A stretch of 24,115 nt of DNA from DATDQA01 sp035292505 (GCA_035292505.1 DATDQA010000238.1:1-24115); one strand, 5' to 3'; shown: positions 9,301 to 17,977, counted from the stretch's first letter. Notes: generated by a model from the sequence alone, not told the origin. Program-made: numbers and translations.

Positions 9301-9304
9301 TTTC

Positions 9305-12300
9305 ATGAGTTTAAGGAGTTTGTGTCGTTTAATACGTGTTGGCATACTACTCGGATTGGCCGCTCCCCTCTATGCCCAATCCTCTCAATCCCTCACCTAC
9401 TCCATCTCCGACGGCATGCCTATGACCGAGGTCTCCACTGTCTATTGCGACAAGGAGGGCAGGATCTGGTCGGTCTATAACAACTCGATGTTGTCCTGCT
9501 TCGATGGCAGAAGATTTATCACGTATACACCTGAGGTCACTGGACATTACTTCTCGGGAGGGAAATTCCTGGAAGACCGTAATGGGATGTGGTTGATTCA
9601 TCACGGCAAGAGCATTTCATTATTCACAGATGGCATCTGGATTGCTTTTCGTGAACATGCGTTTACGGGGGCGGTTGTGGATAAAGCTACACATCAGGTG
9701 GTAACCGTAGACACGACAGGGAACCTGTATACCTACGAGGCGTCAATTGAATCCTGGAACGTGGTCGCCCGGGTCCCTGAATCCACCCCTAAAACGGGAC
9801 TGACGTATTTGCTTCAATCATCACTTAACGAAGACAGGTATCTGCTCACAATCGAAGATGATGCATCGCAAAGAGTGTCAGGTTGTTTTTCAACGTTATC
9901 GTTGCTTACTCCTGAATGGAGAGCAACACCGGAAATGCAGGACGCATTGATTTTCTGGAAAGAAGGAAGCCTTATTCTTCAGCCTGTTGAGAATTGGGTA
10001 TATCTCAAAACGCGCTTCGAGGATGATCCGGGTTTTGATTTCGATTTTGCATATCGCCTGAAGGACGAAATCATATTATATACCGCCACATCTTACCCAG
10101 GAAGTGGATGGTTAATACAACTGTTTCAGTATACCCCCCTCACCGGTATTCATTCTCTGTGTACATTCTCACATGGTCACGCGAGTCTATCTATCACGCG
10201 GGATCATCAAGGTCATGTCTGGATTGGCTCCCAAGGTGGGCTTACATGTGTGTTCCCGGAAATTTCCACATTCCACGAACATGATCTCAACATGGTCTCA
10301 GGTGTTCATGTACTGAATGAAGATGATATGGGCAGAGTATGGATTGGCGGCTATTCCTTAGGGTTGTGTTATTACTCTAGTGAACGCTTATACAAGCCAT
10401 CAAGTGACGCAGAAAAATTCCAGCACTTCCTTCCTGGAGCATATCGCGATGAGAAAGGCAATATGGGTTTCTGGACAGAGGACTATGCGATAGTGACGTA
10501 TTCAGAGGGTCGCTGGTATCATGGTCCGCAAATCAGCAGTGTTTCTCACCGTCAACTCGGTTATTATTTTCTGCCATTAAGTGGGAGCCGGATTGCTGCA
10601 GGGTTGATGGGTGTCGGAATGGGTATAGCTCCACTTCCATTGACACCCGAGATCCAATGGAAGATCGTCGGTAAATCCAAAAACCTTTTGCTCGACAATG
10701 TTATTACCGTCAGTGAAGATCGCAATGGTCGTCTTTGGGCTGGAAGGGCAAGCCAGGGGGTCGCGCTTTATGATCCTGATCTTGACACAGCACGTACATG
10801 GATGCGTCATGAGGACACGCAAAGAGGGTTTGGTGCCGCATGCTCACTTATTGATAGCCGTGGACAGCTATGGCTCGGATGCAATGATGGGTTGCGTTAT
10901 GTTCCAGAGCCACACAACTTTGACATGTTTGATAAGGATTTGTTTGCTGTCGCACAAAGGATCTCAATGGATGAGGCGGGTTATTCCGATGTGACGTTGA
11001 TGAAGGAACATCGGGGCTTCCTTGTATTCGGAAACCGGTATGGATATGGTTTTCTCAATCTTGCATCACAAACAAGAGATCCTCTACATCCAAATATTTT
11101 CTTCTATCCAACAGACAACTTTCTCAAATCTGCCGATCAGAACACAATCCTCATTGATTCTAAGGGTGACGTCTGGATCGGACAGGACCTTGGTGTTACA
11201 CGGATTGATTTTGATCATTTCAAGTTTGACTCGCTGCCAGTATATATTATTATAGATAGTGTTCTTGTGAGTGGAGAGAACCTTGATGCCGCCGGACATG
11301 ACGCTCGCGGGTTCTCCTTCGTCGAACGCCGCAAGGTCGCCAGCCCACAAAGACTCCCCGTACTTAAGCGGCATCTGGAAATTTACGTCCGTCCTTCTTT
11401 TACGGGATTACTGAACGACAACGTGGGATTTCAATACCGGCTCCGGCATGAGAACATTCAGGACACAACATGGAGTGCATATTCAAAGAGAGACCGTATT
11501 GTGTTCAGTTATCTCCCTCCGGGAAACCATCACATTGACGTACGCGCAATAAAAAACAACCAGGTAGCAGATACCTTCACCCTAAATTATCAAGTGCCAC
11601 TCTCTCTTTCTGAAAATCCGCTGTTCTGGGTTTGCTTGATCGGAGGCTTGAGTATCCTGGGTGCGATCGTATCCTGGCGCATCTATCGCCAACAACTCAG
11701 CATAAAACAAACTCGTCTGGCTTTAAAGGAAAAAGAACTTGCGCTCTCACTGCAGGAACGCGAGAAAGAACAACTCCAAATCAAAGCTATCGCCAATGCA
11801 TTGAATCCGCATTTCATCAACAATTCTTTGCAATGGTTGCAATCACGGGTACGGAAAGATCCCGATGCTGTAAGAATGATCGACCGCTTCTCAAAAAATA
11901 TTCACACTGTCTTTGTCAATAGTCGTCAGGGGAAAGCCTATCATGCACTGGGTGATGAACTCGAGTTGGTGAAAAACTACTTGTACATCCAGAAGTCACG
12001 CTATGGAGATTTTGTGGATGTCACAATGCCACCTGATGAATTGATAGCATCTCTGTCAGATATGCAGATCCCCCTGATGCAAATCCAGATCCACGTGGAG
12101 AATGCCATCGAACATGGTCTTCGTCACAGACCTGGCGCACGTAAGTTGAATATTTATATCCAGGAAAATAGCGCGTATGTACATATTGATATTACGGATG
12201 ATGGCATCGGCAGACTAAAGTCCGCTGAGATCGGATCTCACGGAACACAACAGGGTACCGACATGCTAAAAAGTCTTCACGCAATATTCAATAAACACAA

Positions 12301-12427
12301 TGCTTTGCATATCTTGAGCAGGTATATAGATACGCCCTTCTCCTATCCCGAAACCGGAGAGAAATATGGAACCGTCGTACACATAGAGATACCCAAACAC
12401 TACACTTATGAACTCACGGAAGATTAA
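9305..12427 (+). CDS. Propeller-containing sensor histidine kinase of the LytS/His_kinase type
   Basis: This 1040-residue inner-membrane sensor would autophosphorylate and pass phosphate to the overlapping response regulator. A signal peptide (LIRVGILLGLAAPLYAQ) leads to a periplasmic region with at least six two-component-regulator propeller blades, for example DKEGRIW, DHQGHVWIG, EDDMGRVWIGG, EDRNGRLWAG, DSRGQLWLG and DSKGDVWIG. A Y_Y_Y-like domain follows at about 685-765 (FQYRLRHENIQDTTWS), then one membrane segment near 772-795 (FWVCLIGGLSILGAIVSW) and a short coiled stretch rich in KEKELALSLQEREKEQ. The phosphoacceptor is His836 in LNPHFINNSL. The ATPase domain shows the N box (ENAIEHGL, about 930) and DDGIGR (about 965). 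The propeller ligand is unknown; in gut Bacteroides related hybrid sensors bind glycans, which should not be assumed here. The gene overlaps the next by 20 bp and diverges from the RHS unit. Confidence 0.93.
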   Translation: MSLRSLCRLIRVGILLGLAAPLYAQSSQSLTYSISDGMPMTEVSTVYCDKEGRIWSVYNNSMLSCFDGRRFITYTPEVTGHYFSGGKFLEDRNGMWLIHHGKSISLFTDGIWIAFREHAFTGAVVDKATHQVVTVDTTGNLYTYEASIESWNVVARVPESTPKTGLTYLLQSSLNEDRYLLTIEDDASQRVSGCFSTLSLLTPEWRATPEMQDALIFWKEGSLILQPVENWVYLKTRFEDDPGFDFDFAYRLKDEIILYTATSYPGSGWLIQLFQYTPLTGIHSLCTFSHGHASLSITRDHQGHVWIGSQGGLTCVFPEISTFHEHDLNMVSGVHVLNEDDMGRVWIGGYSLGLCYYSSERLYKPSSDAEKFQHFLPGAYRDEKGNMGFWTEDYAIVTYSEGRWYHGPQISSVSHRQLGYYFLPLSGSRIAAGLMGVGMGIAPLPLTPEIQWKIVGKSKNLLLDNVITVSEDRNGRLWAGRASQGVALYDPDLDTARTWMRHEDTQRGFGAACSLIDSRGQLWLGCNDGLRYVPEPHNFDMFDKDLFAVAQRISMDEAGYSDVTLMKEHRGFLVFGNRYGYGFLNLASQTRDPLHPNIFFYPTDNFLKSADQNTILIDSKGDVWIGQDLGVTRIDFDHFKFDSLPVYIIIDSVLVSGENLDAAGHDARGFSFVERRKVASPQRLPVLKRHLEIYVRPSFTGLLNDNVGFQYRLRHENIQDTTWSAYSKRDRIVFSYLPPGNHHIDVRAIKNNQVADTFTLNYQVPLSLSENPLFWVCLIGGLSILGAIVSWRIYRQQLSIKQTRLALKEKELALSLQEREKEQLQIKAIANALNPHFINNSLQWLQSRVRKDPDAVRMIDRFSKNIHTVFVNSRQGKAYHALGDELELVKNYLYIQKSRYGDFVDVTMPPDELIASLSDMQIPLMQIQIHVENAIEHGLRHRPGARKLNIYIQENSAYVHIDITDDGIGRLKSAEIGSHGTQQGTDMLKSLHAIFNKHNALHILSRYIDTPFSYPETGEKYGTVVHIEIPKHYTYELTED

Positions 12428-13166
12428 CTTTTATGTCGTAGAAGACGAAGAGCCCGCGCGAAAAGAATTGATCTCAGCACTGGAAGAAGATGAAATGATC
12501 GCTGTAGCGGGTGAAGCAGGATCAATAGAAGATGCTTGGAAAGGTATTCTGAAGACAGCTCCAGATGCCTTGTTTTTGGATATTGAACTCCAGGGTGGCA
12601 CTGCGTATCAATTATTGCAACGCATGCGGGATGAGAGTATTGAAATTCCACCCGTGATCATCATCACAGGTCATTTGAAATTTGAGCTTGCACAACAAGC
12701 CTTGAATAAATTTCGTGATTGTGTTCTGAAAATTCTCACGAAACCCTATTGGGACGCATGGGAAGAGAACTTCCAGGAATGTAAAGATGCGATTTACGCA
12801 TATCGGAGGGCGAGCATTAAATCAGGAGTTGGAGATGCCGAATCTGATGTTGTTTACCTCCGTGAAGGTTCTATGACACATCGTATTCCTGTAGAACACG
12901 TCGACTATCTCGAAGTTGGTGGTGGCGGCAGAACGATCATCGTGACCGACGACGGGCGGAATGTGACTGTGCAGAAAACACTTGCGGTTTTTCTTCAGGA
13001 AATGCCGGCATATATCATTCGTGTTCATCGAAACAATGCTATCAATAAACACAAAATTTCTCACATCAACCATGATGATCATGTCATTTATCTCATCGGA
13101 AATAAACGGGCGATTGGAATTGGTGATGTATACTATCAGGGGGTGTTGAGGATGCTGAAGGGATGA
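12408..13166 (+). CDS. LytTR-family response regulator
   Basis: This 252-residue two-domain regulator is the cognate partner of the preceding kinase. The receiver domain (about 6-125) has the acidic pocket E12/D13/E14 (VVEDEEPARKE), phosphoacceptor Asp58 (ALFLDIEL), Thr87 (IIITGH) and Lys112 (TKPYW). The LytTR DNA-binding domain (about 148-250) starts YLREGSMTHRIP and has the typical YLEVGGGGRTIIVT and IIRVHRNNAINKHKI segments. Such proteins bind direct repeats upstream of target promoters. The ATG at 12408 lies inside the kinase gene in another frame, giving a 20-bp overlap and likely translational coupling; it is the only start that keeps the receiver domain whole. The adjacent divergent RHS gene and its own operon are the likeliest targets, by inference from position. 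No clear terminator hairpin follows the stop. Confidence 0.95.
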   Translation: MNSRKINFYVVEDEEPARKELISALEEDEMIAVAGEAGSIEDAWKGILKTAPDALFLDIELQGGTAYQLLQRMRDESIEIPPVIIITGHLKFELAQQALNKFRDCVLKILTKPYWDAWEENFQECKDAIYAYRRASIKSGVGDAESDVVYLREGSMTHRIPVEHVDYLEVGGGGRTIIVTDDGRNVTVQKTLAVFLQEMPAYIIRVHRNNAINKHKISHINHDDHVIYLIGNKRAIGIGDVYYQGVLRMLKG

Positions 13167-13171
13167 GCTTT

Positions 13172-13318
13172 TTAATCATTCAATACATCATCAACAAACC
13201 TTCGCGTATGATCCACCATGAACAAGGGGATATTCAATACGTCTGCGTCATGAGACAGATTCTTTAAAGAATATCTGATACGCAGCGGTGTTGCATACTT
13301 TACACCAGCATTGCTCAT
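13172..13318 (-). CDS. Doubtful 48-codon ORF, possible gene remnant
   Basis: This short frame opens with ATG at 13318 and ends with TAA just past the response regulator gene. Its product includes RYSLKNLSHDADVLN and RRFVDDVLND. I recognise no family, and it could be chance. It is listed because it fills the otherwise empty 13167-13407 stretch on the same strand as the decayed toxin-antitoxin locus, so it might be debris from it. I saw no promoter or ribosome-binding signal. Confidence 0.15.
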   Translation of the reverse strand: MSNAGVKYATPLRIRYSLKNLSHDADVLNIPLFMVDHTRRFVDDVLND

Positions 13319-13407
13319 ATAAAACCGAATTCCTTACGTCCTTTTATTCCTACAAAACTCCAAACCATTCAAATCTTTCACAAAATGTTACAATTGCATG
13401 GATGCTC

Positions 13408-13540
13408 ACCTTTTGGGCTAGCTGCCCGAATGACGCGGTCAGGCGGGCGTCCGACTCTGGAGGACCTTTCCCAAAGGGACCTCCTTTGGAGCGAGCCGTG
13501 CCTGCCGGCAGCATGGCGTTTTGAGCGTGGGTGCTAGTGG
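13408..13540. repeat. GC-rich intergenic element with internal hairpins, probable dispersed repeat
   Basis: This block is clearly more GC-rich than the AT-rich sequence to its left. It contains a perfect 7-bp stem, CCAAAGG (13471-13477) and CCTTTGG (13483-13489), around a 5-nt loop, a 10-bp perfect palindrome CTGCCGGCAG (13502-13511), and GCTAGC near its left end. Both strands stay open through it (plus reading RRASDSGGPFPKGPP, minus reading RSKGGPFGKGPPESD). Such peptide strings look familiar to me from spurious short ORFs in Bacteroidetes genomes, which suggests a multicopy element; this is memory, not a search. It abuts the truncated toxin remnant. The boundaries are approximate. Confidence 0.5.
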
Positions 13541-13644
13541 ACTCCTCTGACAACATGAACTCTTACATGATTTGGAATCTCAGTATGATTCTGCAAGGGC
13601 TGAGCCAACTTGAAAGAAAGATTATTATCGACTAGCAGCTTCAC
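13534..13644 (-). pseudogene. Truncated DUF5615 (PIN-like) toxin remnant overlapping DUF433
   Basis: A GTG at 13644 overlaps the TGA of the DUF433 gene as GTGA, the coupling arrangement typical of DUF433/DUF5615 pairs. The frame encodes only 36 residues. It opens VKLLVDNNLSFKLAQPLQ, which closely fits the usual start of DUF5615 PIN-like proteins (KLLxDxNLS with the first catalytic Asp). A short NHVRVH segment resembles the later family motif HVRD, then a TAG follows. Full-length members are about 110-120 residues, so roughly two thirds, including the other acidic residues, are missing. The GC-rich element lies directly downstream, where the rest should be. It is almost certainly inactive as a nuclease. 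It is too short for routine gene callers. Confidence 0.65.
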
Positions 13645-13874
13645 GAGGTTTGCAATAAGCGGGTATGCTTTTCGCTATCAGCAGCATAACTCAGGCATGC
13701 CTGAATATCTTCTTTGGTAAGCTCAGGGAAATCTTCGAGAATTTGTTCGGGTGTCATGCCTGATGCCAGATAACCTAGCACATCATACACCGTGATTCGC
13801 ATACCCCTGATGCAGGGTTTGCCACTGCGTTTCCCTGGTTCGATTGTGATGATAAGCCTGTAATCTGTGTCCAT
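13641..13874 (-). CDS. DUF433 family protein, VapB-like antitoxin
   Basis: This 77-residue protein starts MDTDYRLIITIEPGKRSGKP and has the family's signature CIRGMRITVYDVLGYLASGM, followed by TPEQILEDFPELTKEDIQACLSYAA. It is full length for DUF433, a helix-turn-helix antitoxin-like family usually paired with a DUF5615 PIN-like toxin. The open frame extends upstream to 14126, but the extra 84 residues are low-complexity sequence overlapping the SNF2 gene end, so I chose the ATG at 13874, where the conserved domain starts. A TACTTTTA box lies 4 nt upstream. The partner toxin is reduced to a remnant overlapping by 4 bp, so this is probably an orphan antitoxin, perhaps still repressing its own promoter. 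Confidence 0.85.
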   Translation of the reverse strand: MDTDYRLIITIEPGKRSGKPCIRGMRITVYDVLGYLASGMTPEQILEDFPELTKEDIQACLSYAADSEKHTRLLQTS

Positions 13875-13878
13875 GCGA

Positions 13879-13886
13879 TAAAAGTA
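13879..13886 (-). promoter_or_regulatory. Putative -7 box TACTTTTA, 4 nt before the DUF433 ATG
   Basis: Read on the minus strand, TACTTTTA fits TAnnTTTG except for its last base and is followed by exactly 4 nt and then ATG. No good TTG is seen at the -33 position. This is the same spacing as for the genes starting at 9305 and 23792. Confidence 0.4.
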
Positions 13887-13927
13887 GGAGAATTTATTCT
13901 TTGTCTCTGCGAACTCATAGGAGATGA

Positions 13928-13968
13928 ATGATGAGTAACTCTGAGCCTGTCTAAGGGATGATGAGTAA
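13928..13968. repeat. 11-bp direct repeat ATGATGAGTAA, 30-bp period, upstream of DUF433
   Basis: Perfect copies of ATGATGAGTAA lie at 13928-13938 and 13958-13968, so equivalent positions are 30 bp apart, close to three helical turns. They sit about 54-94 bp upstream of the DUF433 start codon. They could be operator half-sites for autoregulation or part of a dispersed repeat. The rest of 13887-14043 holds no gene that I can support. Confidence 0.4.
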
Positions 13969-14043
13969 TACCTGTTGTGAGATGCGAGTGACGAAGTGAA
14001 ATACAAAGTCCTGTCGGTGCGGCTTGCCTGAGGGCTGATGATC

Positions 14044-17000
14044 TCATGCACCAAACAAATGCGTGATATCCTCACGGGTAAGCGATTTGAACATTGAGTC
14101 CTCCGTACGAATGATATCGGCAGCAATTGCCTTTTTCCGGCTCTGAAGCTTCATGATTTTCTCCTCGATGGTGTCTTTACAGATGAGTTTGTATGCCATC
14201 ACGGGCTTATCCTGTCCGATACGGTGTGTCCTATCGATGGCCTGTTGTTCGGCAGCAGGGTTCCACCACGGATCGACCACGATTACATATTCGGCACTCG
14301 TCAGATTCAGACCCAGGCCACCCGCTTTCAAACTGATCAGAAAGACACAATTTTCCTGTGCACCTTGAAATGCTTCCACAACGGACTTTCTGTCTTTTGT
14401 CTGTCCGTCGAGGTAGCAGTATTGAATACCAGCCTTTTTCAGACGTTGTTCGATCAGCTTGAGCATTTGCACAAACTGAGAGAATACCAAAACTTTATGA
14501 TGCGTGACGATCGAACTCAGTTGCTCGATCAGCATATCAAGCTTTTCCGCGCTCACTTCGGCGTGGTCGCGGGAAACGAGCACCGGTGCATTACAGATCT
14601 GCCGTAGACGCGTCAGGCCTTCAAGGACATATATTTTCGATTTGTTCAACCCATTTGAAGCGATCATGTCATCGAGTTCTTTCGCAAACTTTTTGCGATA
14701 GAGTTCATAGATCCGGCGTTGATCCTGAGGCAATTCACAATACATTATCTGTTCTGTGCGGGAAGGTAATTCCGGAGCGACTTGCTCCTTTGTGCGTCTG
14801 AGTACGAACGGATAAATCATCCGTTGCAGCTCCTTTGCTCTCTCTGTATCCTGTCTTTCATCGATGGGTTTTACATAGTGATCTCTGAAATCCTTTTCGC
14901 TTCCGAGTAATCCCGGGTTGGCAAAGCTCATTTGTGCATAAAGGTCAAACGTATTGTTTTGAACCGGTGTTCCGGTCATCACGAGTCTATGTTGCGCCTG
15001 GAGAAGTCTAACGGCTTTATATGTTTTACTTGCAGGATTCTTAATTGCCTGCGATTCATCGAGGACGATATACCCAAACTTGATTTTGCGCAGTGTTTCG
15101 ATGTCACGTATCGCTGTACCATAGGTCGTAATGATGACATCATGGGCAGAGATCTCCTTAGCCGACGCATATCTCTGGTTGCCATGATGCAATGCATAGT
15201 TCAGCGTGGGGCAAAATTTCAATATTTCATTTTCCCAATTGAACAAGAGTGATCGCGGCACGATGATCAGGCTGGTTGCAGCGTCTGATTCAACAGCCTT
15301 TGCAATTGCACAAAGAACCTGTACTGTCTTTCCCAGCCCCATGTCGTCTGCCAGACATCCGCCAAATCCAAATTTGTGTAAAAAAGATAGCCAGTGAAAT
15401 CCTTCCTTTTGATACGGCCGTAAGTCTGCTGTGATGGCAAAAGGTAATTGGGCTTTCTCAATACTCTCAAAGGATGCAAGTTGTTGTTTCCGCGCATTGA
15501 TCTCCTCCTGAATCTGTGCGTCATCAATCTGCCCGAAGAGTTCGTCAATAATATTAAACTGCAACTTCGAAATCTGTACTTCACCCTCCGCAACGGTACC
15601 AATGCGAAAGATCGACTCCAGTTTTTTTCTCCATTCATCCGGGATGATACCAAGGCTGCCATCTTTTAAGCGGATGAATTCATCTCCCTGATTGAGCACC
15701 CGTTTGAGCTGAACGAGTGGGATCATTTCATCGTCAAAAGATAATTCGACCTGTGCATTGAACCAATCAATACCGGTAGTGAGTTGAAAGTTTAGTGATG
15801 GAATCTTCGTGCTGTATTTCAGTGAAGACAGATCATTCTGACCGAAGATCTCAATGCTATTTGCAGCTGCCCATTGAATAAACCTAAAAAACCACGACTT
15901 CTCCAGCACCTTTTGCGATGGAAGGAAGAGGGTGCCTGATAATTGCAGGTCTTCAAACTCAGGAACATGCTGCAGAAGCGCATTAATAAATGCCTGCTCA
16001 TAGCTCCGATCCCGTAGATGACATCTGATCTTTCCGTCTTTTGCTTCAAGATGGTTTGTGTCCCGGAGCACCGTTATTTCAATTTCGTTTTGATACAACA
16101 CGCGTGGTATAAAGATGATACTGCCCTGGTCTTCCTTCAGGTAGATCCGGGATTCCTGAGCTATTAACTGGATGTTGTCCTGTTTTTCAGCCAGCCTGAA
16201 ATTGATACGGACGGACTTAGCCAGTTCTTCGACAAAATGCAGAAATTCTGCTTTCATCCTTTTCAGGAATCCGGTGACACGGAGGTTTAGGAAATACGTC
16301 AGGAGCTCACTGAATTCCAGGGATGGATGCATATAGATCTGACCGTCGTACAAGATCATACCACGGAGAAAATGTAATTCCTGCGACTCAGCCAATGACA
16401 CTCTCTTATCACCTAATATTAATACGGGTTGCACAATATAGTATTGCTCGTTTTCAACGACATCGACGATGTTTGCGGCAGCCGGCTGTATTTCAACAGG
16501 TGAAATGGTCTGCTTTGATACGCGCATCGTTCTGCTGTTCAGATAAACGGGGACGGTACGCAAAAATTCTCTGGCCTTCAACATTGCATTATACGAAGCG
16601 GCGAGTCCGGCAGTATCCGGCCAGTCATAGACATGTTCGGTCTGCTGAAGGAGAGTATTTCTTTTCATTGTTCTGAACCAATCCTTTACGGGAGACCATT
16701 CAGATGGAAGGTCCAGATGGTACTGGGTTCGGATACCGGTGGATATCTGACCTTTTTTATTGGGTTTCCCTGCAATTACCGTAAGTGGACTTTCCTTTCC
16801 TTGAAACAAGAGGAATGCATAGATAAGATCTTCCGGAGATGTATTCACACGTGGTATGTCCACTGAGAGGCGATGGCTGATATCCCTGATGCCGGACAAT
16901 AACTCGATGGCCTTGCTGTTATGCGTCCTGCCCAACAGTCCTGGCTCTTTTGCCTGATAGAAATACGTGCCCCTGTAGAAGCCTAGCTGAAAATAGTTGT

Positions 17001-17784
17001 CTATCTCAGACGCGTCAATGTCGAATTCTCTGAGGACGGCATGGCGCGCGTTTGAGGAGCACGTTTCAATGTCGAGCATATTTTCTGCCTTCCATCCATA
17101 CACGATGTTATCGAACAAATGGTATTCATGGATACACAATGAATTTACCTGTCTTCCACAGGCACATTGGGTATACCATTTGTCCCCATTTCTGGTAAAT
17201 CGCACTGTAGAGTATTGTCCATAATAGTTTTCACGCACATTGAATTGAAATTCTCCGTTTACCAGATTGTTTTCATCCGCTCTGATCTCGGAACCGTAGC
17301 TATAAGAATTATATGGTCTGTGCACCTTTGCAACAAATTGCCTTAAGTCGTGAGCAGGAATAATCTCCATGGGTTCTGATGCATTCTTTCGCTTCAGGAT
17401 ACGCCCAGAGGTTGCGGTTGTCTGTGGTTGTGGACGTCCTCTCCTGTGTCGCACGTTTGGAGGTTCCATATGGACAGCGCTATGATGTATATCGTGACTT
17501 ACGTCCAGACCCAACTCTTCGGCCAATGTCAGAATAGCCGCAACCTGATGTTCACAGAGGAAGAAATGCGGATTCGGACAATCGCAATTCGATTCGATCT
17601 TGTCATCGGTCATCCTGACGGAAATGCGATGCATGCCCTGGGAAGACTGATAGTAGAATAATCCATACCGCCGATCATCATCGAGCTCATCTGCAGCAAG
17701 GGTGTCTTCCTTCCATATAGAAATTCCTTTACTGACTTGCGCAGGATTAGCGTTCCTGAGGATGTATTCGTAGACCTTCAACAT
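14044..17784 (-). CDS. SNF2-family DEAD/DEAH helicase-like ATPase with two SWIM zinc fingers
   Basis: This 1246-residue protein should be a DNA-dependent ATPase that translocates on or remodels protein-DNA complexes. The N-terminus has two SWIM zinc fingers with the same CxCx7CxH spacing: C67, C69, C77, H79 and C207, C209, C217, H219. Between them, near residue 114, lies RRGRPQP, similar to an AT-hook core. The middle region is a poorly conserved beta-rich part. The SNF2 motor follows: Walker A DDMGLGKT with Lys819, Walker B LDESQAIKN (DESQ 909-912), VMTGTPVQN near 937, RRTKEQVAPELPSRTEQ, then the helicase C lobe with VFSQFVQML, LISLKAGGLGLNLTSA and DRTHRIGQ near 1180. All motor motifs look intact. 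The ATG at 17784 is the first in the frame. It lies downstream of dnaX on the same strand with a 193-bp gap. The cellular role of bacterial SWIM-SNF2 proteins is not settled. Confidence 0.93.
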   Translation of the reverse strand: MLKVYEYILRNANPAQVSKGISIWKEDTLAADELDDDRRYGLFYYQSSQGMHRISVRMTDDKIESNCDCPNPHFFLCEHQVAAILTLAEELGLDVSHDIHHSAVHMEPPNVRHRRGRPQPQTTATSGRILKRKNASEPMEIIPAHDLRQFVAKVHRPYNSYSYGSEIRADENNLVNGEFQFNVRENYYGQYSTVRFTRNGDKWYTQCACGRQVNSLCIHEYHLFDNIVYGWKAENMLDIETCSSNARHAVLREFDIDASEIDNYFQLGFYRGTYFYQAKEPGLLGRTHNSKAIELLSGIRDISHRLSVDIPRVNTSPEDLIYAFLLFQGKESPLTVIAGKPNKKGQISTGIRTQYHLDLPSEWSPVKDWFRTMKRNTLLQQTEHVYDWPDTAGLAASYNAMLKAREFLRTVPVYLNSRTMRVSKQTISPVEIQPAAANIVDVVENEQYYIVQPVLILGDKRVSLAESQELHFLRGMILYDGQIYMHPSLEFSELLTYFLNLRVTGFLKRMKAEFLHFVEELAKSVRINFRLAEKQDNIQLIAQESRIYLKEDQGSIIFIPRVLYQNEIEITVLRDTNHLEAKDGKIRCHLRDRSYEQAFINALLQHVPEFEDLQLSGTLFLPSQKVLEKSWFFRFIQWAAANSIEIFGQNDLSSLKYSTKIPSLNFQLTTGIDWFNAQVELSFDDEMIPLVQLKRVLNQGDEFIRLKDGSLGIIPDEWRKKLESIFRIGTVAEGEVQISKLQFNIIDELFGQIDDAQIQEEINARKQQLASFESIEKAQLPFAITADLRPYQKEGFHWLSFLHKFGFGGCLADDMGLGKTVQVLCAIAKAVESDAATSLIIVPRSLLFNWENEILKFCPTLNYALHHGNQRYASAKEISAHDVIITTYGTAIRDIETLRKIKFGYIVLDESQAIKNPASKTYKAVRLLQAQHRLVMTGTPVQNNTFDLYAQMSFANPGLLGSEKDFRDHYVKPIDERQDTERAKELQRMIYPFVLRRTKEQVAPELPSRTEQIMYCELPQDQRRIYELYRKKFAKELDDMIASNGLNKSKIYVLEGLTRLRQICNAPVLVSRDHAEVSAEKLDMLIEQLSSIVTHHKVLVFSQFVQMLKLIEQRLKKAGIQYCYLDGQTKDRKSVVEAFQGAQENCVFLISLKAGGLGLNLTSAEYVIVVDPWWNPAAEQQAIDRTHRIGQDKPVMAYKLICKDTIEEKIMKLQSRKKAIAADIIRTEDSMFKSLTREDITHLFGA

Positions 17785-17977
17785 ATCGGATCGTCAGGAG
17801 AGTGCTTGTTTATGCATGGTGAACCGGATGGATGAAGATAAAAGGATTTGTGAAAAATGTATGTTGCGAGTACGGGGTTGAGTGTGCGTTTCTTCGAAGG
17901 ATCGCGCTTGATGGAAGGGGCTAAACCTCGCAGCGTCGGCAAGGGAATGTGCTCAAACAGACCTTGTGAGAATTCCC

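Noticed and set aside
13288..13524. Plus-strand 78-codon ORF across the GC-rich element
   Set aside because: It depends on the repeat element being open in several frames and has no recognisable domain or start signal.
13875..14126. 84-codon N-terminal extension of DUF433
   Set aside because: The extension overlaps the SNF2 3' end and has no DUF433 similarity; the conserved domain starts at the ATG at 13874.
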